From positions 4,216,001 to 4,280,000 of the forward strand of contig NZ_CP126604.1 of assembly GCF_008364625.2 (NCBI RefSeq): DNA of 64,000 nt, read 5' to 3'. The notes beneath the pieces were generated by a model that searched no databases, was not told the origin of the DNA, and saw only the letters and a program-made list of their open reading frames with translations. The stretch comes from Enterobacter dykesii (GTDB lineage: Bacteria; Pseudomonadota; Gammaproteobacteria; Enterobacterales; Enterobacteriaceae). Every line of letters starts with the position of its first letter. Position 1 is the first letter of the stretch. This document shows, one piece after another, positions 27,331 through 35,371 of this stretch. A program made the translations under genes and the position numbers.

Positions 27331-28125
27331 ATGAAAATCGACTTTGCGGGGAAAGTGGCGCTGGTGACCGCCTCAACCGGCGGGATCGGGTTCGCCATTG
27401 CCAGAGGTCTGGCAGAAAGCGGTGCGGAAGTGATCGTCAATGGCCGCAGCACGGAATCGGTGAATAAAGGCATTCAGCAGCTCCAGCAGGTGGTGCCGGG
27501 CGTACAGGTGCGCGCCGCGATTGCCGATCTCAGCACGGCGGAAGGGGTCGAGTCGCTTCTGAAGGTAGCGAATAACGTTGATATTCTGGTCAACAACGCC
27601 GGGATTTACGGTCCGCAGGATTTCTATGCCACCGACGATGAGACCTGGGAGCGTTACTGGCAGACCAACGTGATGTCCGGCGTGCGTCTGTCCCGCGCCC
27701 TGCTTCCGGGCATGGTGCAGAAAGGCTGGGGACGCGTGGTGTTTATCTCCTCCGAGTCGGCCTGCAATATTCCGGCGGATATGATCCACTACGGCGTGAC
27801 CAAAACGGCGCAGCTCTCGCTGGCGCGCGGGCTGGCGAAGTTCGTGGCGGGGAGCGGCGTGACGGTCAACAGCGTCCTGCCGGGCCCAACGATGTCTGAC
27901 GGTTTCGCAGAGATGATGAAAGATGAAATCGAAAAAACCGGCAAATCGCTGGAGCAGCTGGCGAAAGAGTTTGTGATGGCCAACCGCCCCAGCTCGGTTA
28001 TCCAGCGCGCGGCCACGGTTGAAGAGGTGGCCAATATGGTGATTTATGTCTGTTCGCCCCAGGCCTCCGCTACCTCGGGCGCGGCGCTGCGCGTCGACGG
28101 TGGCGTCGTGGATGACATCATCTGA
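27331..28125 (+). CDS. SDR family oxidoreductase next to padC regulator
   Basis: The product has 264 residues, a classical short-chain dehydrogenase/reductase with the cofactor motif TASTGGIGFAIA, LVNNAGIYGP, the catalytic Ser in SSESACN, and YGVTK. The ending LRVDGGVVDDII is normal. Two ATG codons stand in tandem at 27328 and 27331; AAGGAG is best spaced for the second. It probably shares a transcript with the LysR gene. The substrate is unknown; phenolic or vinylphenol derivatives are a guess from context. Confidence 0.82.
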   Translation: MKIDFAGKVALVTASTGGIGFAIARGLAESGAEVIVNGRSTESVNKGIQQLQQVVPGVQVRAAIADLSTAEGVESLLKVANNVDILVNNAGIYGPQDFYATDDETWERYWQTNVMSGVRLSRALLPGMVQKGWGRVVFISSESACNIPADMIHYGVTKTAQLSLARGLAKFVAGSGVTVNSVLPGPTMSDGFAEMMKDEIEKTGKSLEQLAKEFVMANRPSSVIQRAATVEEVANMVIYVCSPQASATSGAALRVDGGVVDDII

Positions 28126-28130
28126 TGCTG

Positions 28131-28658
28131 TCAGGCCGCGCTGCCTGCGACCCGACGGGCGGTAATGTAGTGTGCCTGCCAGTAATCATCCGTCAGGGTT
28201 GAAACCGTTACGCCCTGACTGGTTGAGGCATGAATAAACTGGTTTTCGCCAATATAAACGCCGACGTGCTTGCGGTTCGGGCCCGTCTGGAAGAAGACCA
28301 GATCGCCGGCTCTCAGGCGGTATTGCGCCACCTGCACGCCGCGATGGATCTGTTCACTCGTCGTGCGCGGCAAATTAAGATGCGCCGCATCGATGAACAG
28401 ATGCTGCATCAGCGCGGAGCAATCTACCCCGCGATGCGTGGTTCCGCCCCACCGGTACTGGGTGCCTTTCCACTTCTGGTATTGATCGAGAATACGCGAG
28501 CGCAGCGGGCCTGTTTCCTGATGCACCAGCGCAGATTTCGCCGGTGATGCTGCCAGTTCGCTGTTCATCGATAACATCGACGCTGGCAGTTGAAAGCTGA
28601 ACGCAGAAAACGAAGCAAAACTTAACGTGAGGATTGAAATAAGCGATCTAAGTGTCAT
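28131..28658 (-). CDS. NlpC/P60 family peptidoglycan endopeptidase
   Basis: The product has 175 residues. A signal peptide covers about residues 1-22 (MTLRSLISILTLSFASFSAF) with no lipobox. The NlpC/P60 domain runs from about 60 to 170, with the catalytic Cys in GVDCSALMQHLF, the catalytic His in RKHVGVYIGENQFIHAS and GDLVFFQTG. It should cut cell-wall stem peptides in the periplasm. The start at 28658 was chosen from the signal peptide; no good ribosome site is visible. It is convergent with the SDR gene, six bases apart. Confidence 0.82.
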   Translation of the reverse strand: MTLRSLISILTLSFASFSAFSFQLPASMLSMNSELAASPAKSALVHQETGPLRSRILDQYQKWKGTQYRWGGTTHRGVDCSALMQHLFIDAAHLNLPRTTSEQIHRGVQVAQYRLRAGDLVFFQTGPNRKHVGVYIGENQFIHASTSQGVTVSTLTDDYWQAHYITARRVAGSAA

Positions 28659-28897
28659 ATCAAGAAAGAAGTAGTGAGTGAGTTTTTCCTTACCTGTGGG
28701 GGCCAATGGTTCCCCTAAATATCTTGCGATGTGGCGATAATATAGACAGCTCGTTTTTTCACCAATTGTTATCGAGGCCAAAAATGGACTCACCTTGAGA
28801 TCGCAAGATCGAGAAAAAAAGAGTGGTGGTATAAGGACTGTCCAGCTAAAGCAGGTAAACTGATCCGCAGAATGTGTATTTCAGCTAAGACGTATTT

Positions 28898-29560
28898 ATG
28901 ACCAATATGATTGCCGATGAGACGGTGGCTAAATCCAGCGTGCTCTCTGTCTTTGACTTTGACGGGACATTAACGCACCACGATAGCTTTATTCCTTTCC
29001 TGCGTTTTGCCTTCGGTAAACGCTACTTCGCGGGCCGCCTGGTGCGCATGGCGCTGCCCACGCTCCACTGCGTGCGTCGCAAGCTGACGCGCGATGAGCT
29101 GAAGGAAGTGCTGATTAAAACCTTCCTGACGGGCGTGGATGAACACTGGCTGCGCCAGCAGGCGGAAGCCTTTTGTGAAAAATACTGGAACAAGCTGATG
29201 CGCCCTGAAGGGGTTCTGGCGGTGGCGGCTGAGGTAAATTCCGGTGCGGAGGTGACCATCTGTTCCGCGTCCCCGGCGCTGGTGCTCCAGCCGTGGGCTG
29301 ACAAACTGGGCATTAAGCTGATTGGCACGCAGCTGGAAGTGAAAGACGGCAAGCTGACGGGGCGCATCACGGGCAATAACTGCCGCTGCGCCCAGAAGGT
29401 GGCAAGGCTGGAAAAAGTGTATGGCGATCTGAACGCCTATCACCTGCGCGCCTGGGGAGACACCCGCGGCGACCACGAGTTGCTGGCGGCGGCGCAGGAT
29501 CCACACTGGCGGCACTTCCACCACCCGCGCAAGCGTCGGAATTCACCGATTAAGGGTTAG
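28898..29560 (+). CDS. HAD-IB family phosphatase
   Basis: The product has 220 residues, of the HAD superfamily subfamily IB (SerB-like). Motif I is FDFDGTLTHHD (nucleophile Asp and acid/base Asp), motif II is ICSASP, and motif III/IV lies around GDTRGDHELLAAA. A helical C1 cap lies between residues about 35 and 120. The C-terminus is basic (RHFHHPRKRRNSP). The substrate is unknown; related proteins act on phospholipid or phosphoserine-type phosphates. It is followed directly by a palindromic repeat. Confidence 0.8.
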   Translation: MTNMIADETVAKSSVLSVFDFDGTLTHHDSFIPFLRFAFGKRYFAGRLVRMALPTLHCVRRKLTRDELKEVLIKTFLTGVDEHWLRQQAEAFCEKYWNKLMRPEGVLAVAAEVNSGAEVTICSASPALVLQPWADKLGIKLIGTQLEVKDGKLTGRITGNNCRCAQKVARLEKVYGDLNAYHLRAWGDTRGDHELLAAAQDPHWRHFHHPRKRRNSPIKG

Positions 29561-29607
29561 GTGCGGTCTGGTGCCCTCACCCCGTCCCTCTCCCACAGGG
29601 AGAGGGA
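29561..29607. repeat. Dispersed palindromic repeat, copy 1
   Basis: GTGCGGTCTGGTGCCCTCAC is followed by CCCTCTCCC, the loop ACA and GGGAGAGGG (arms 29586-29594 and 29598-29606). The element begins right after the HAD stop and precedes the convergent TerC gene. The same leader and hairpin recur at 54066-54110, and the hairpin at 61051-61073 and, altered, at 40003-40036. It may also terminate transcription. Confidence 0.8.
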
Positions 29608-29620
29608 GAAAAACGATGCA

Positions 29621-30646
29621 TCAGGCCTCACGTTTTCCCGGGAACATCACGCTCGCAATAATCCCCAGGGCCAGCACGCCGAGTACCACAAACAGACTGG
29701 CCGTGGCGCCAATGCTGTAACCGTGATGCCAGAAGTGATCGGTGGCATTTAAACCGAGCTTGAACGCCACGAAGAACAGCAGCAGAACCACGGCTTTCTC
29801 AAGGTGCACCAGATACTGCTTCAGCGCTTCCAGCACGAAGTAAAGCGTACGCAGGCCGAGAATGGCGAACATCATGGCGCTGTAGATAATCAGCGGCTCG
29901 CGGCTCACGGCAATAATGGCCGGCACGGAGTCAAACGCGAACATGACGTCAGAAAGCTCGACGACGGCTACGCAAAGCAGCAGCGGCGTCGCATAGCGCT
30001 TCGCCTTCTTCACGCGTCCGACCATCACGTCCTGGTTTTCCGGCTTTTCAAGCTCCGCATCCACCTCTTTCTGGGTCAGAATAAAGGCGTTGCTGCTGAT
30101 TTTCGGCCAGACCGGATAGAAGCGCTTCACCAGGCGATAGGCGAGATGGCCAGAGTAATCTTCCACTTCGTCGCTCTCTTCATTGCGCCTGAGCATCATC
30201 ACCGCCGTCCAGCCGACGACCAGCGCGAAGATCACCTCAACGTACGGCCCCAGACTCAGCAGGCTGGTGCCAATAGCCACAAAGATGCCGCGGAAGACAA
30301 TCGCCCCCAGCACGCCCCAGTAGAGCACGCGGTGACGGTACTTATCCGGCACGCCGAACCAGGCGAAGATTGCCATCATCACGAACAGGTTATCGACGGA
30401 GAGCACCTCTTCCAGCGCATAGCCGGTAAGGAACAGGCTCGCAATCTCGGCGCCGTGGTGAACGTACAGGAATCCGGCGAAGGCCATCGCCATCATGACC
30501 CAGAAAACGGACCACATCGCCGCGCTTTTCAGCGAGATCGGTTTATCGTGACGGTGCATAAAGAGGTCGATAAACATCGCCCCAACGGCCATCACCACGA
30601 AGACAACAACGGTTTCCGTCGGGAAACCGAGATGAGCAGCAGACAT
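29621..30646 (-). CDS. TerC-family integral membrane protein
   Basis: The product has 341 residues with about nine helices. Charged membrane residues typical of TerC are present in GYALEEVLSVDNLFV and VELSDVMFAFDSVPAI. It resembles the TerC of plasmid tellurite-resistance operons more than chromosomal Alx, for example in the start HLGFPTETVVVFVVMAVGA and the MHRHDKPISL loop. No other ter genes are nearby. The start at 30646 gives MSAAHLGFP; earlier starts at 30658 and 30670 are possible. Metal (Mn) export or tellurite-related functions are known for the family. Confidence 0.85.
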   Translation of the reverse strand: MSAAHLGFPTETVVVFVVMAVGAMFIDLFMHRHDKPISLKSAAMWSVFWVMMAMAFAGFLYVHHGAEIASLFLTGYALEEVLSVDNLFVMMAIFAWFGVPDKYRHRVLYWGVLGAIVFRGIFVAIGTSLLSLGPYVEVIFALVVGWTAVMMLRRNEESDEVEDYSGHLAYRLVKRFYPVWPKISSNAFILTQKEVDAELEKPENQDVMVGRVKKAKRYATPLLLCVAVVELSDVMFAFDSVPAIIAVSREPLIIYSAMMFAILGLRTLYFVLEALKQYLVHLEKAVVLLLFFVAFKLGLNATDHFWHHGYSIGATASLFVVLGVLALGIIASVMFPGKREA

Positions 30647-30714
30647 ACACAACACCATACAAACTGACAAAAGCCAGTAACAGAAAAGGATCGTTACTTT
30701 AGCACACCCGTCGT

Positions 30715-31113
30715 CTAGCCGCTCATACCGCGCAAGCGCTGCAGCACCGCCACCAGAACCGCCACAGACCAGCCCACCATCAACGCGCCCACCAGCCCTT
30801 CCACACCGCCGATGAGCCGCCAGTGCTGGGGTAACGTGACGTCGCCGTATCCCACGGTGGCGTAGCTGACCAGTGAAAAATAGAAGCTGGTGTTCCAGTC
30901 ATTAAACGCGTCGATGACAAAATAAAACCCAGCAAACAGCCCGGCCTCAAGGAGATGGGCGAAAATCATGGAGATCACGATACCGACATTGCGTAAAACA
31001 ATGCGTACCGCAGAATCGACTTCTAATTTGATGAATTTTAAAACGCCAAACATCCACAGCGAATGGATCACCACGGTTAGGGTAAGCAAAATAATAATAC
31101 TGAGTAGCTGCAT
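30715..31113 (-). CDS. Two-TM potassium channel family protein
   Basis: The product has 132 residues. Hydrophobic helices lie near residues 3-23 and 40-68, a pore loop carries the selectivity filter ATVGYGDVTLP (about 87-97), and a last helix spans about 105-125. TVGYGD is the K+ channel signature. There is no RCK regulatory domain, so this is a minimal ion channel. It ends 68 bases before terC and may share a transcript with it. Confidence 0.8.
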   Translation of the reverse strand: MQLLSIIILLTLTVVIHSLWMFGVLKFIKLEVDSAVRIVLRNVGIVISMIFAHLLEAGLFAGFYFVIDAFNDWNTSFYFSLVSYATVGYGDVTLPQHWRLIGGVEGLVGALMVGWSVAVLVAVLQRLRGMSG

Positions 31114-31294
31114 GATGCGTGCTCGACCAAAAGGAATATGGCCCCGCTAACGCCGCGGGACATCTGGTCGAAGCTTAGTAGAAGGGAGAGCAAAAGTTGG
31201 TGCAATAATTGCGTTGCGTGACTATTTCTCTGCCAGCGCGTCCTGCTTGCGGCTGGTTAGCAGCTAAAAGCGATGTATCCGCAGCGCGCTATCT

Positions 31295-31405
31295 GTGAGT
31301 CACCTCTTATTTACATCATTTAAACCTTCCATTAACTGGATAAAAATAACGCACCGTCGCTATAGTGGTTTTGTTTAATAAAACTGAGTTGTACCTAATA
31401 AAACA
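31295..31405 (+). promoter_or_regulatory. Promoter and inverted-repeat operator, copy 1 (MFS gene)
   Basis: The 316-base gap 31114-31429 contains GTGAGTCAC (31295), a -10 TATAGT (31361-31366) and, just after it, an imperfect inverted repeat: GGTTTTGTTTAATAAA (31367-31382), a seven-base spacer and TGTACCTAATAAAACA (31390-31405). The layout is base-for-base co-linear with the promoter of the RraA-like gene at 33584-33694. Its place after the -10 suits a repressor, most likely the IclR-type protein encoded next door. Confidence 0.65.
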
Positions 31406-31429
31406 AAGAACAAACCCTGCGAGGACACA

Positions 31430-32764
31430 ATGACAGAACATTTACGTAACGGCGCTACCGCCACCGAGGACATAGAAAGAGAGACGATGCGAAAGGTGAT
31501 CTGGCGTATTCTCCCGTTTCTGATTGTCAGTTACCTGGTCTCCATTATCGATCGCGGGAATATCGGCATGGCTTCGCTGCAGATGAATGAGGACCTTGGC
31601 CTCAGCAAAGCCGCGTTTGGCTTCGCCAGCAGCCTTTACTTCGTGGCCTATTTTTTGTTTGAGGTACCCAGCAACCTGGCCATGCAGAAAGTCGGCGCCC
31701 GGCTGTGGATCCCGCGCATTATGATCAGCTGGGGCATCGTCTCCATGTGTATGTCCCTGGTGCAGAACACCACATCGCTCTATATCGTCCGTTTTCTTCT
31801 CGGTGCTGCAGAGGCGGGCTTCTTCCCGGGCGTCGTGCTGTATCTGACCTGGTGGATCCCGTCCCGCTACCGCGCACGCATTATTGCGTCCTTTATGGTC
31901 GCCATCCCGCTCGCTAACTTCATCGGTTCCCCGCTTTCCGGATTGATACTGTCACTGGATGGCTGGCTGGGTCTTCGCGGCTGGCACCTGCTGTTCATTA
32001 TTGAAGGCTTGCCGGCGGTGCTGCTGGGTATTGCGGCCTGGTTTATTCTCCGGGATCGCCCTCATCAGGCGAACTGGCTTAGCAGCGAACAGAAACAATG
32101 GCTGGAAACCACGCTGGAAACCGAGCGCAATCAGCAAAAGAATATCGGACATCAGACCACGTGGCAGTTGCTGAAGCATCGCCAAATCTGGCTGATGGCG
32201 CTGATTTACGCCGGAGCATCGTCCGCGGGCACCACCATCAGCGTCTGGTCTCCTCAACTGCTGAAATCCTTCCATCTCGATAATCTTGAGACAGGTCTGC
32301 TTAACGCTATTCCTTACGGTCTGGCATCGGTTCTCATGATTGTATGGGGACGGAACTCCGATCGTACCAACGAACGCCGCTGGCATACAGCGCTGACGCT
32401 GTTCATGATTGCCGCCGGCGTGTTTGCCGCCTTTGCGAGCGTCTCGCTGTCTGCCACGATCGTCATCCTCAGCATTATGCTGATAGGCGCTTATTCAATG
32501 AAAGGGCCTTTCTGGGCGCTGGCGTCCGGTTGGATGAGCAGTACCTCAGCGGCGGCGGGACTGGCCGCGATCGGTGCCATTGCAAACCTGATAGGCGGGG
32601 CAGTGATGGTAAACGCGTACGGCATTATCAATGAGCGGACGGGTAGCTACACGCTGGCTATGCTTCCGCTGGCCGTGCTGTGCGTGGCCGGGGGTATCGC
32701 GGTACTCATCATAGGACGGCAGGCTCGCAACGCTCAGCTACACGAAAAACAGGTCACGCATTAG
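31430..32764 (+). CDS. MFS transporter, anion:cation symporter type
   Basis: The product has 444 residues and twelve helices, of the ACS branch of MFS (tartrate, galactonate and glucarate carriers). RGNIGMASLQMNEDLG in the first helix region and EVPSNLAMQKVGARLW are typical of this branch. GAGGA lies five bases before the ATG. It should import an organic or sugar acid. It shares a promoter pattern with the RraA/dehydrogenase pair beyond the IclR gene, so it probably supplies their substrate. Confidence 0.85.
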   Translation: MTEHLRNGATATEDIERETMRKVIWRILPFLIVSYLVSIIDRGNIGMASLQMNEDLGLSKAAFGFASSLYFVAYFLFEVPSNLAMQKVGARLWIPRIMISWGIVSMCMSLVQNTTSLYIVRFLLGAAEAGFFPGVVLYLTWWIPSRYRARIIASFMVAIPLANFIGSPLSGLILSLDGWLGLRGWHLLFIIEGLPAVLLGIAAWFILRDRPHQANWLSSEQKQWLETTLETERNQQKNIGHQTTWQLLKHRQIWLMALIYAGASSAGTTISVWSPQLLKSFHLDNLETGLLNAIPYGLASVLMIVWGRNSDRTNERRWHTALTLFMIAAGVFAAFASVSLSATIVILSIMLIGAYSMKGPFWALASGWMSSTSAAAGLAAIGAIANLIGGAVMVNAYGIINERTGSYTLAMLPLAVLCVAGGIAVLIIGRQARNAQLHEKQVTH

Positions 32765-32801
32765 TGATGACAGGAGCGGGACAAATGTCCCGCTCCTGCG
32801 T

Positions 32802-33539
32802 TTAAAGATTTTCTTCCGCCGCGTCGCTCGTTTCACCAAAGAACTGCTGACAGAAGGGCTTACTGGCACCCATTTTCTGCGACAGACGGCTTGCAGCCGC
32901 CTTCATCAACTGGCCTATCTCCTGCTCACGACGATCTTCCGTCAGCCGTGAGATGGGGCCGGTCAGGGCTAACGCCGCTACCAGCTTGTCGTGAACGCCG
33001 AAGACAGGCATCGCAAACGCGGCGGTGTGGGGATCGCGTGCGCCTGACGTGTAGAAAGGAAGTTCAGCGTCTTCCTCCGGCAGGCTTTCATTGAGCCCCC
33101 AATGGCGTAATACCTTACTGATGGCTGAATTATCGAGCGGGAACTGGCTGCCGGGAAGATTGCTGTGCCGCAGGCCGTGCGACGCTTCAGCGCGAAACAG
33201 GCAAAGGCGTTGCCCTCCCTCCAGCACATACCAGCTGGCACTCTCCTGAGACGCCAGAGATAAGGCCTGAAGCTCTGGCTGAACCACCCGGGAAAGATGG
33301 AAAGATTGTTCATACAGCTTGCCAAGGTAAAGCAGACGTGGGCCAAGCGCATAATTGCCGTCTTCATGCCTGACGACGTAATTCATCCGTTCAAGAGAAT
33401 TCATCAAGCGGTAAACCGTGGTTTTGTGATAACCCGACAGCTGTGCCAGCGCGGTCAGCGTCAGGCTCTCATCCCCAGGACGGAAGCAATCCAGTAAAGC
33501 CAGCGCTTTTTCAACCGCTACAACGCCTTCATTCCCCAT
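32802..33539 (-). CDS. IclR-family transcriptional regulator
   Basis: The product has 245 residues. The N-terminal winged helix-turn-helix is in LTALAQLSGYHKTTVYRLMNSLERM (about residues 27-51). The effector domain follows, with AFAMPVFGVHDKLVAALALTGP. AAGGAG is six bases from ATG 33539, preferred over the tandem ATG at 33542. It lies between the MFS gene and the aldolase-like gene and is divergent from the latter. Both neighbours carry the same inverted repeat after their -10, so it is the probable repressor, and possibly autoregulated. Confidence 0.85.
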   Translation of the reverse strand: MGNEGVVAVEKALALLDCFRPGDESLTLTALAQLSGYHKTTVYRLMNSLERMNYVVRHEDGNYALGPRLLYLGKLYEQSFHLSRVVQPELQALSLASQESASWYVLEGGQRLCLFRAEASHGLRHSNLPGSQFPLDNSAISKVLRHWGLNESLPEEDAELPFYTSGARDPHTAAFAMPVFGVHDKLVAALALTGPISRLTEDRREQEIGQLMKAAASRLSQKMGASKPFCQQFFGETSDAAEENL

Positions 33540-33583
33540 CATTATCTCCTTGTTAGCCCGGCAGTGAGTGTACCTCAAATTTT

Positions 33584-33694
33584 GTGAGTCACTTCGTGTT
33601 TACATCACAAACGCCACCTCGGGTCTGGCTAAAAGGAAAGCAACACCGCTATAGTTGTTTTGTTCTGTACACCTGCATTGTACTCAGTAAAACA
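33584..33694 (+). promoter_or_regulatory. Promoter and inverted-repeat operator, copy 2 (RraA-like gene)
   Basis: GTGAGTCAC (33584), TTTACATCA, then CTGG and -10 TATAGT (33650-33655) precede a long inverted repeat: TGTTTTGTTCTGTACA (33656-33671), seven bases, TGTACTCAGTAAAACA (33679-33694). The arms share TGTTTT-N5-GTACA. From GTGAGTCAC to TATAGT the distance is 66 bases, identical to copy 1. The region also lies upstream of the divergent IclR gene. Confidence 0.7.
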
Positions 33695-33708
33695 ATATGG
33701 AGGCATTT

Positions 33709-34401
33709 ATGTCCGTTACTGAAAAAAAACCGATTAATCGCCAGTTCGAGCGCGTTTCTGCCGAGGACGTTCGTCGGGCTGCCGAGTATCAGGCAGCTAT
33801 TCTGGCCGACGTGGCCGGTCGCCGCGGTACGCTTCATGGCCGCATCAAACCACTGGCCCCACATATGTCCGTTGCGGGTCCGGCCGTCACCGTGGAAGTC
33901 CGTCCGGGAGATAATCTGGCGATTCATGCCGCGATGGCGGTTGCGCAGCCCGGCGATGTCCTGGTCGTCGATGGCAAAGGCGACCTGAGCTGCGCGCTGC
34001 TTGGCGAAATCATGGCCACTCAGGCTCAGGCGAGCGGTATTGCGGGCATCATTATTGACGGCGCTGTACGTGACGCCGATACCCTGAGCAAAGGTCACTA
34101 CCCTGTCTTTTCTGCCGGTCTGAACCCCTGCGGCCCGACAAAGTTAATCTCTGGCCGGGTTAATCATCCCATTTCAGTCGCCGGGGCGACGGTTCAGGCC
34201 GGGGATCTGGTTGTCGCGGATATCGACGGCGTGGTCGTTATCCCGCGCGATGAGGTTCAGGAGGTTATCGCGCTGGCAAAAGGAAAGCTGGAGATGGAGA
34301 CCCGACGTCTTGCCGCCATCCGTGAAGGCGATTTACGTCCACACTGGCTTGATGACGCGCTTCGTAAGGCAGGTATGTTAGCTGACGGGGAGACGCTGTG
34401 A
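33709..34401 (+). CDS. RraA / HMG-CHA aldolase family protein
   Basis: The product has 230 residues, of the RraA-like fold that includes 4-hydroxy-4-methyl-2-oxoglutarate/4-carboxy-4-hydroxy-2-oxoadipate aldolases and oxaloacetate decarboxylases. The core LVVDGKGDLSCALLGEIMA and GIIIDGAVRDADTL, with its Arg-Asp pair, marks the metal/substrate site. GGAGG lies six bases before ATG 33709, so an earlier ATG (33697) is rejected. Coupling to a 2-hydroxyacid dehydrogenase and a carrier indicates a catabolic aldolase or decarboxylase rather than an RNase E inhibitor. Confidence 0.8.
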   Translation: MSVTEKKPINRQFERVSAEDVRRAAEYQAAILADVAGRRGTLHGRIKPLAPHMSVAGPAVTVEVRPGDNLAIHAAMAVAQPGDVLVVDGKGDLSCALLGEIMATQAQASGIAGIIIDGAVRDADTLSKGHYPVFSAGLNPCGPTKLISGRVNHPISVAGATVQAGDLVVADIDGVVVIPRDEVQEVIALAKGKLEMETRRLAAIREGDLRPHWLDDALRKAGMLADGETL

Positions 34402-35339
34402 TGGGGGGCAAAGACGTAGTACTGGTTACCGGAAGCGACCTGGCGGAGCAGGCCATGGTGATGTTGCAGGGCTTTGAGGTAGTGTTTGCGGGCCGCCAGC
34501 CCACAGAAGATGACCTGATCGCGCTGTGTGAACGACACAATCCTGTGGCGATTCTGGTACGTTACGGCCGGATCACCGCGAAAGTCATGGATGCTGCCCC
34601 GGCTCTGCAGGTTATTTCCAAGCACGGAAGCGGGATCGATGTGATAGACCAGACGGCAGCGGCCGAGCGCAATATCGCCGTACGCGCTGCGCCAGGCGCA
34701 AACGCGGCGGCAGTGGCTGAACATACCTGGGCGCTGATCCTCGCCTGCGCAAAGTCAGTGGTGCCTCTGGACAAGCGGCTGCGGGACGGGCACTGGGATA
34801 AGGCGACGCATAAATCCATTGAACTCGAGGGCTTAACGCTGGGGTTAATTGGGTTGGGTGCTATCGGCTCGCGCGTGGCGACTATTGGTCACGCTTTCAG
34901 CATGAAGGTGCTGGCTTACGATCCCTATGCTAAGTCCATGCCTGCCCTGTGCGAACGCGCAGAAACGCTGAACGGACTTCTTTCCCGTTCCGATGTCATC
35001 TCTTTGCACTGTCCGCTGACCAATGAGAATCGGGGGATGATCAATAGCGAAACGCTCGCACACTGCAAGCGGAACGCCATTATGGTCAATACGGCACGCG
35101 GTGGACTGATCCACGATGAGTCGTTACTGGCGGCGCTCAGGGATGGCACTCTGCACAGCGCCGCGCTGGACAGCTTTCCCCACGAGCCGCTGACCGCGCC
35201 GCACCTCTGGCAGTCCGTAGAAAACGTGGTTATTTCACCGCATATTGGCGGCGTTACCGCAGCGTCATATATCAGGATGGGGACAGTGGCCGCGAGCAAT
35301 ATTCTGGCCGTGACGGACGCAACCACCGTCAGCTCGTAA
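34401..35339 (+). CDS. D-isomer-specific 2-hydroxyacid dehydrogenase
   Basis: The product has 312 residues. The NAD-binding motif is LGLIGLGAIGSRVA. The catalytic Arg lies in MVNTARGGLIHDESL, the Glu in DSFPHEPL and the His in VISPHIGG, as in phosphoglycerate dehydrogenase relatives. ATG 34401 overlaps the preceding stop by one base (TGATG), with GGAG eight bases before, so the pair is translationally coupled. It would interconvert a 2-oxo acid and a 2-hydroxy acid of the pathway fed by the MFS carrier. The substrate is unknown. Confidence 0.87.
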   Translation: MGGKDVVLVTGSDLAEQAMVMLQGFEVVFAGRQPTEDDLIALCERHNPVAILVRYGRITAKVMDAAPALQVISKHGSGIDVIDQTAAAERNIAVRAAPGANAAAVAEHTWALILACAKSVVPLDKRLRDGHWDKATHKSIELEGLTLGLIGLGAIGSRVATIGHAFSMKVLAYDPYAKSMPALCERAETLNGLLSRSDVISLHCPLTNENRGMINSETLAHCKRNAIMVNTARGGLIHDESLLAALRDGTLHSAALDSFPHEPLTAPHLWQSVENVVISPHIGGVTAASYIRMGTVAASNILAVTDATTVSS

Positions 35340-35371
35340 AGCCAACCGCGACGAGTGGCAGCGCGCTTATG

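Noticed and set aside
30647-30714. A yybP-ykoY manganese riboswitch before the TerC gene, as found before alx
   Set aside because: Only 68 bases separate the channel stop from the TerC start, too little for the aptamer, and no conserved core was seen.
31295-31303. GTGAGTCAC as a CRP site
   Set aside because: CRP needs TGTGA-N6-TCACA; here the half-sites are separated by one base, so the spacing is wrong. It is reported only as part of the duplicated promoter.
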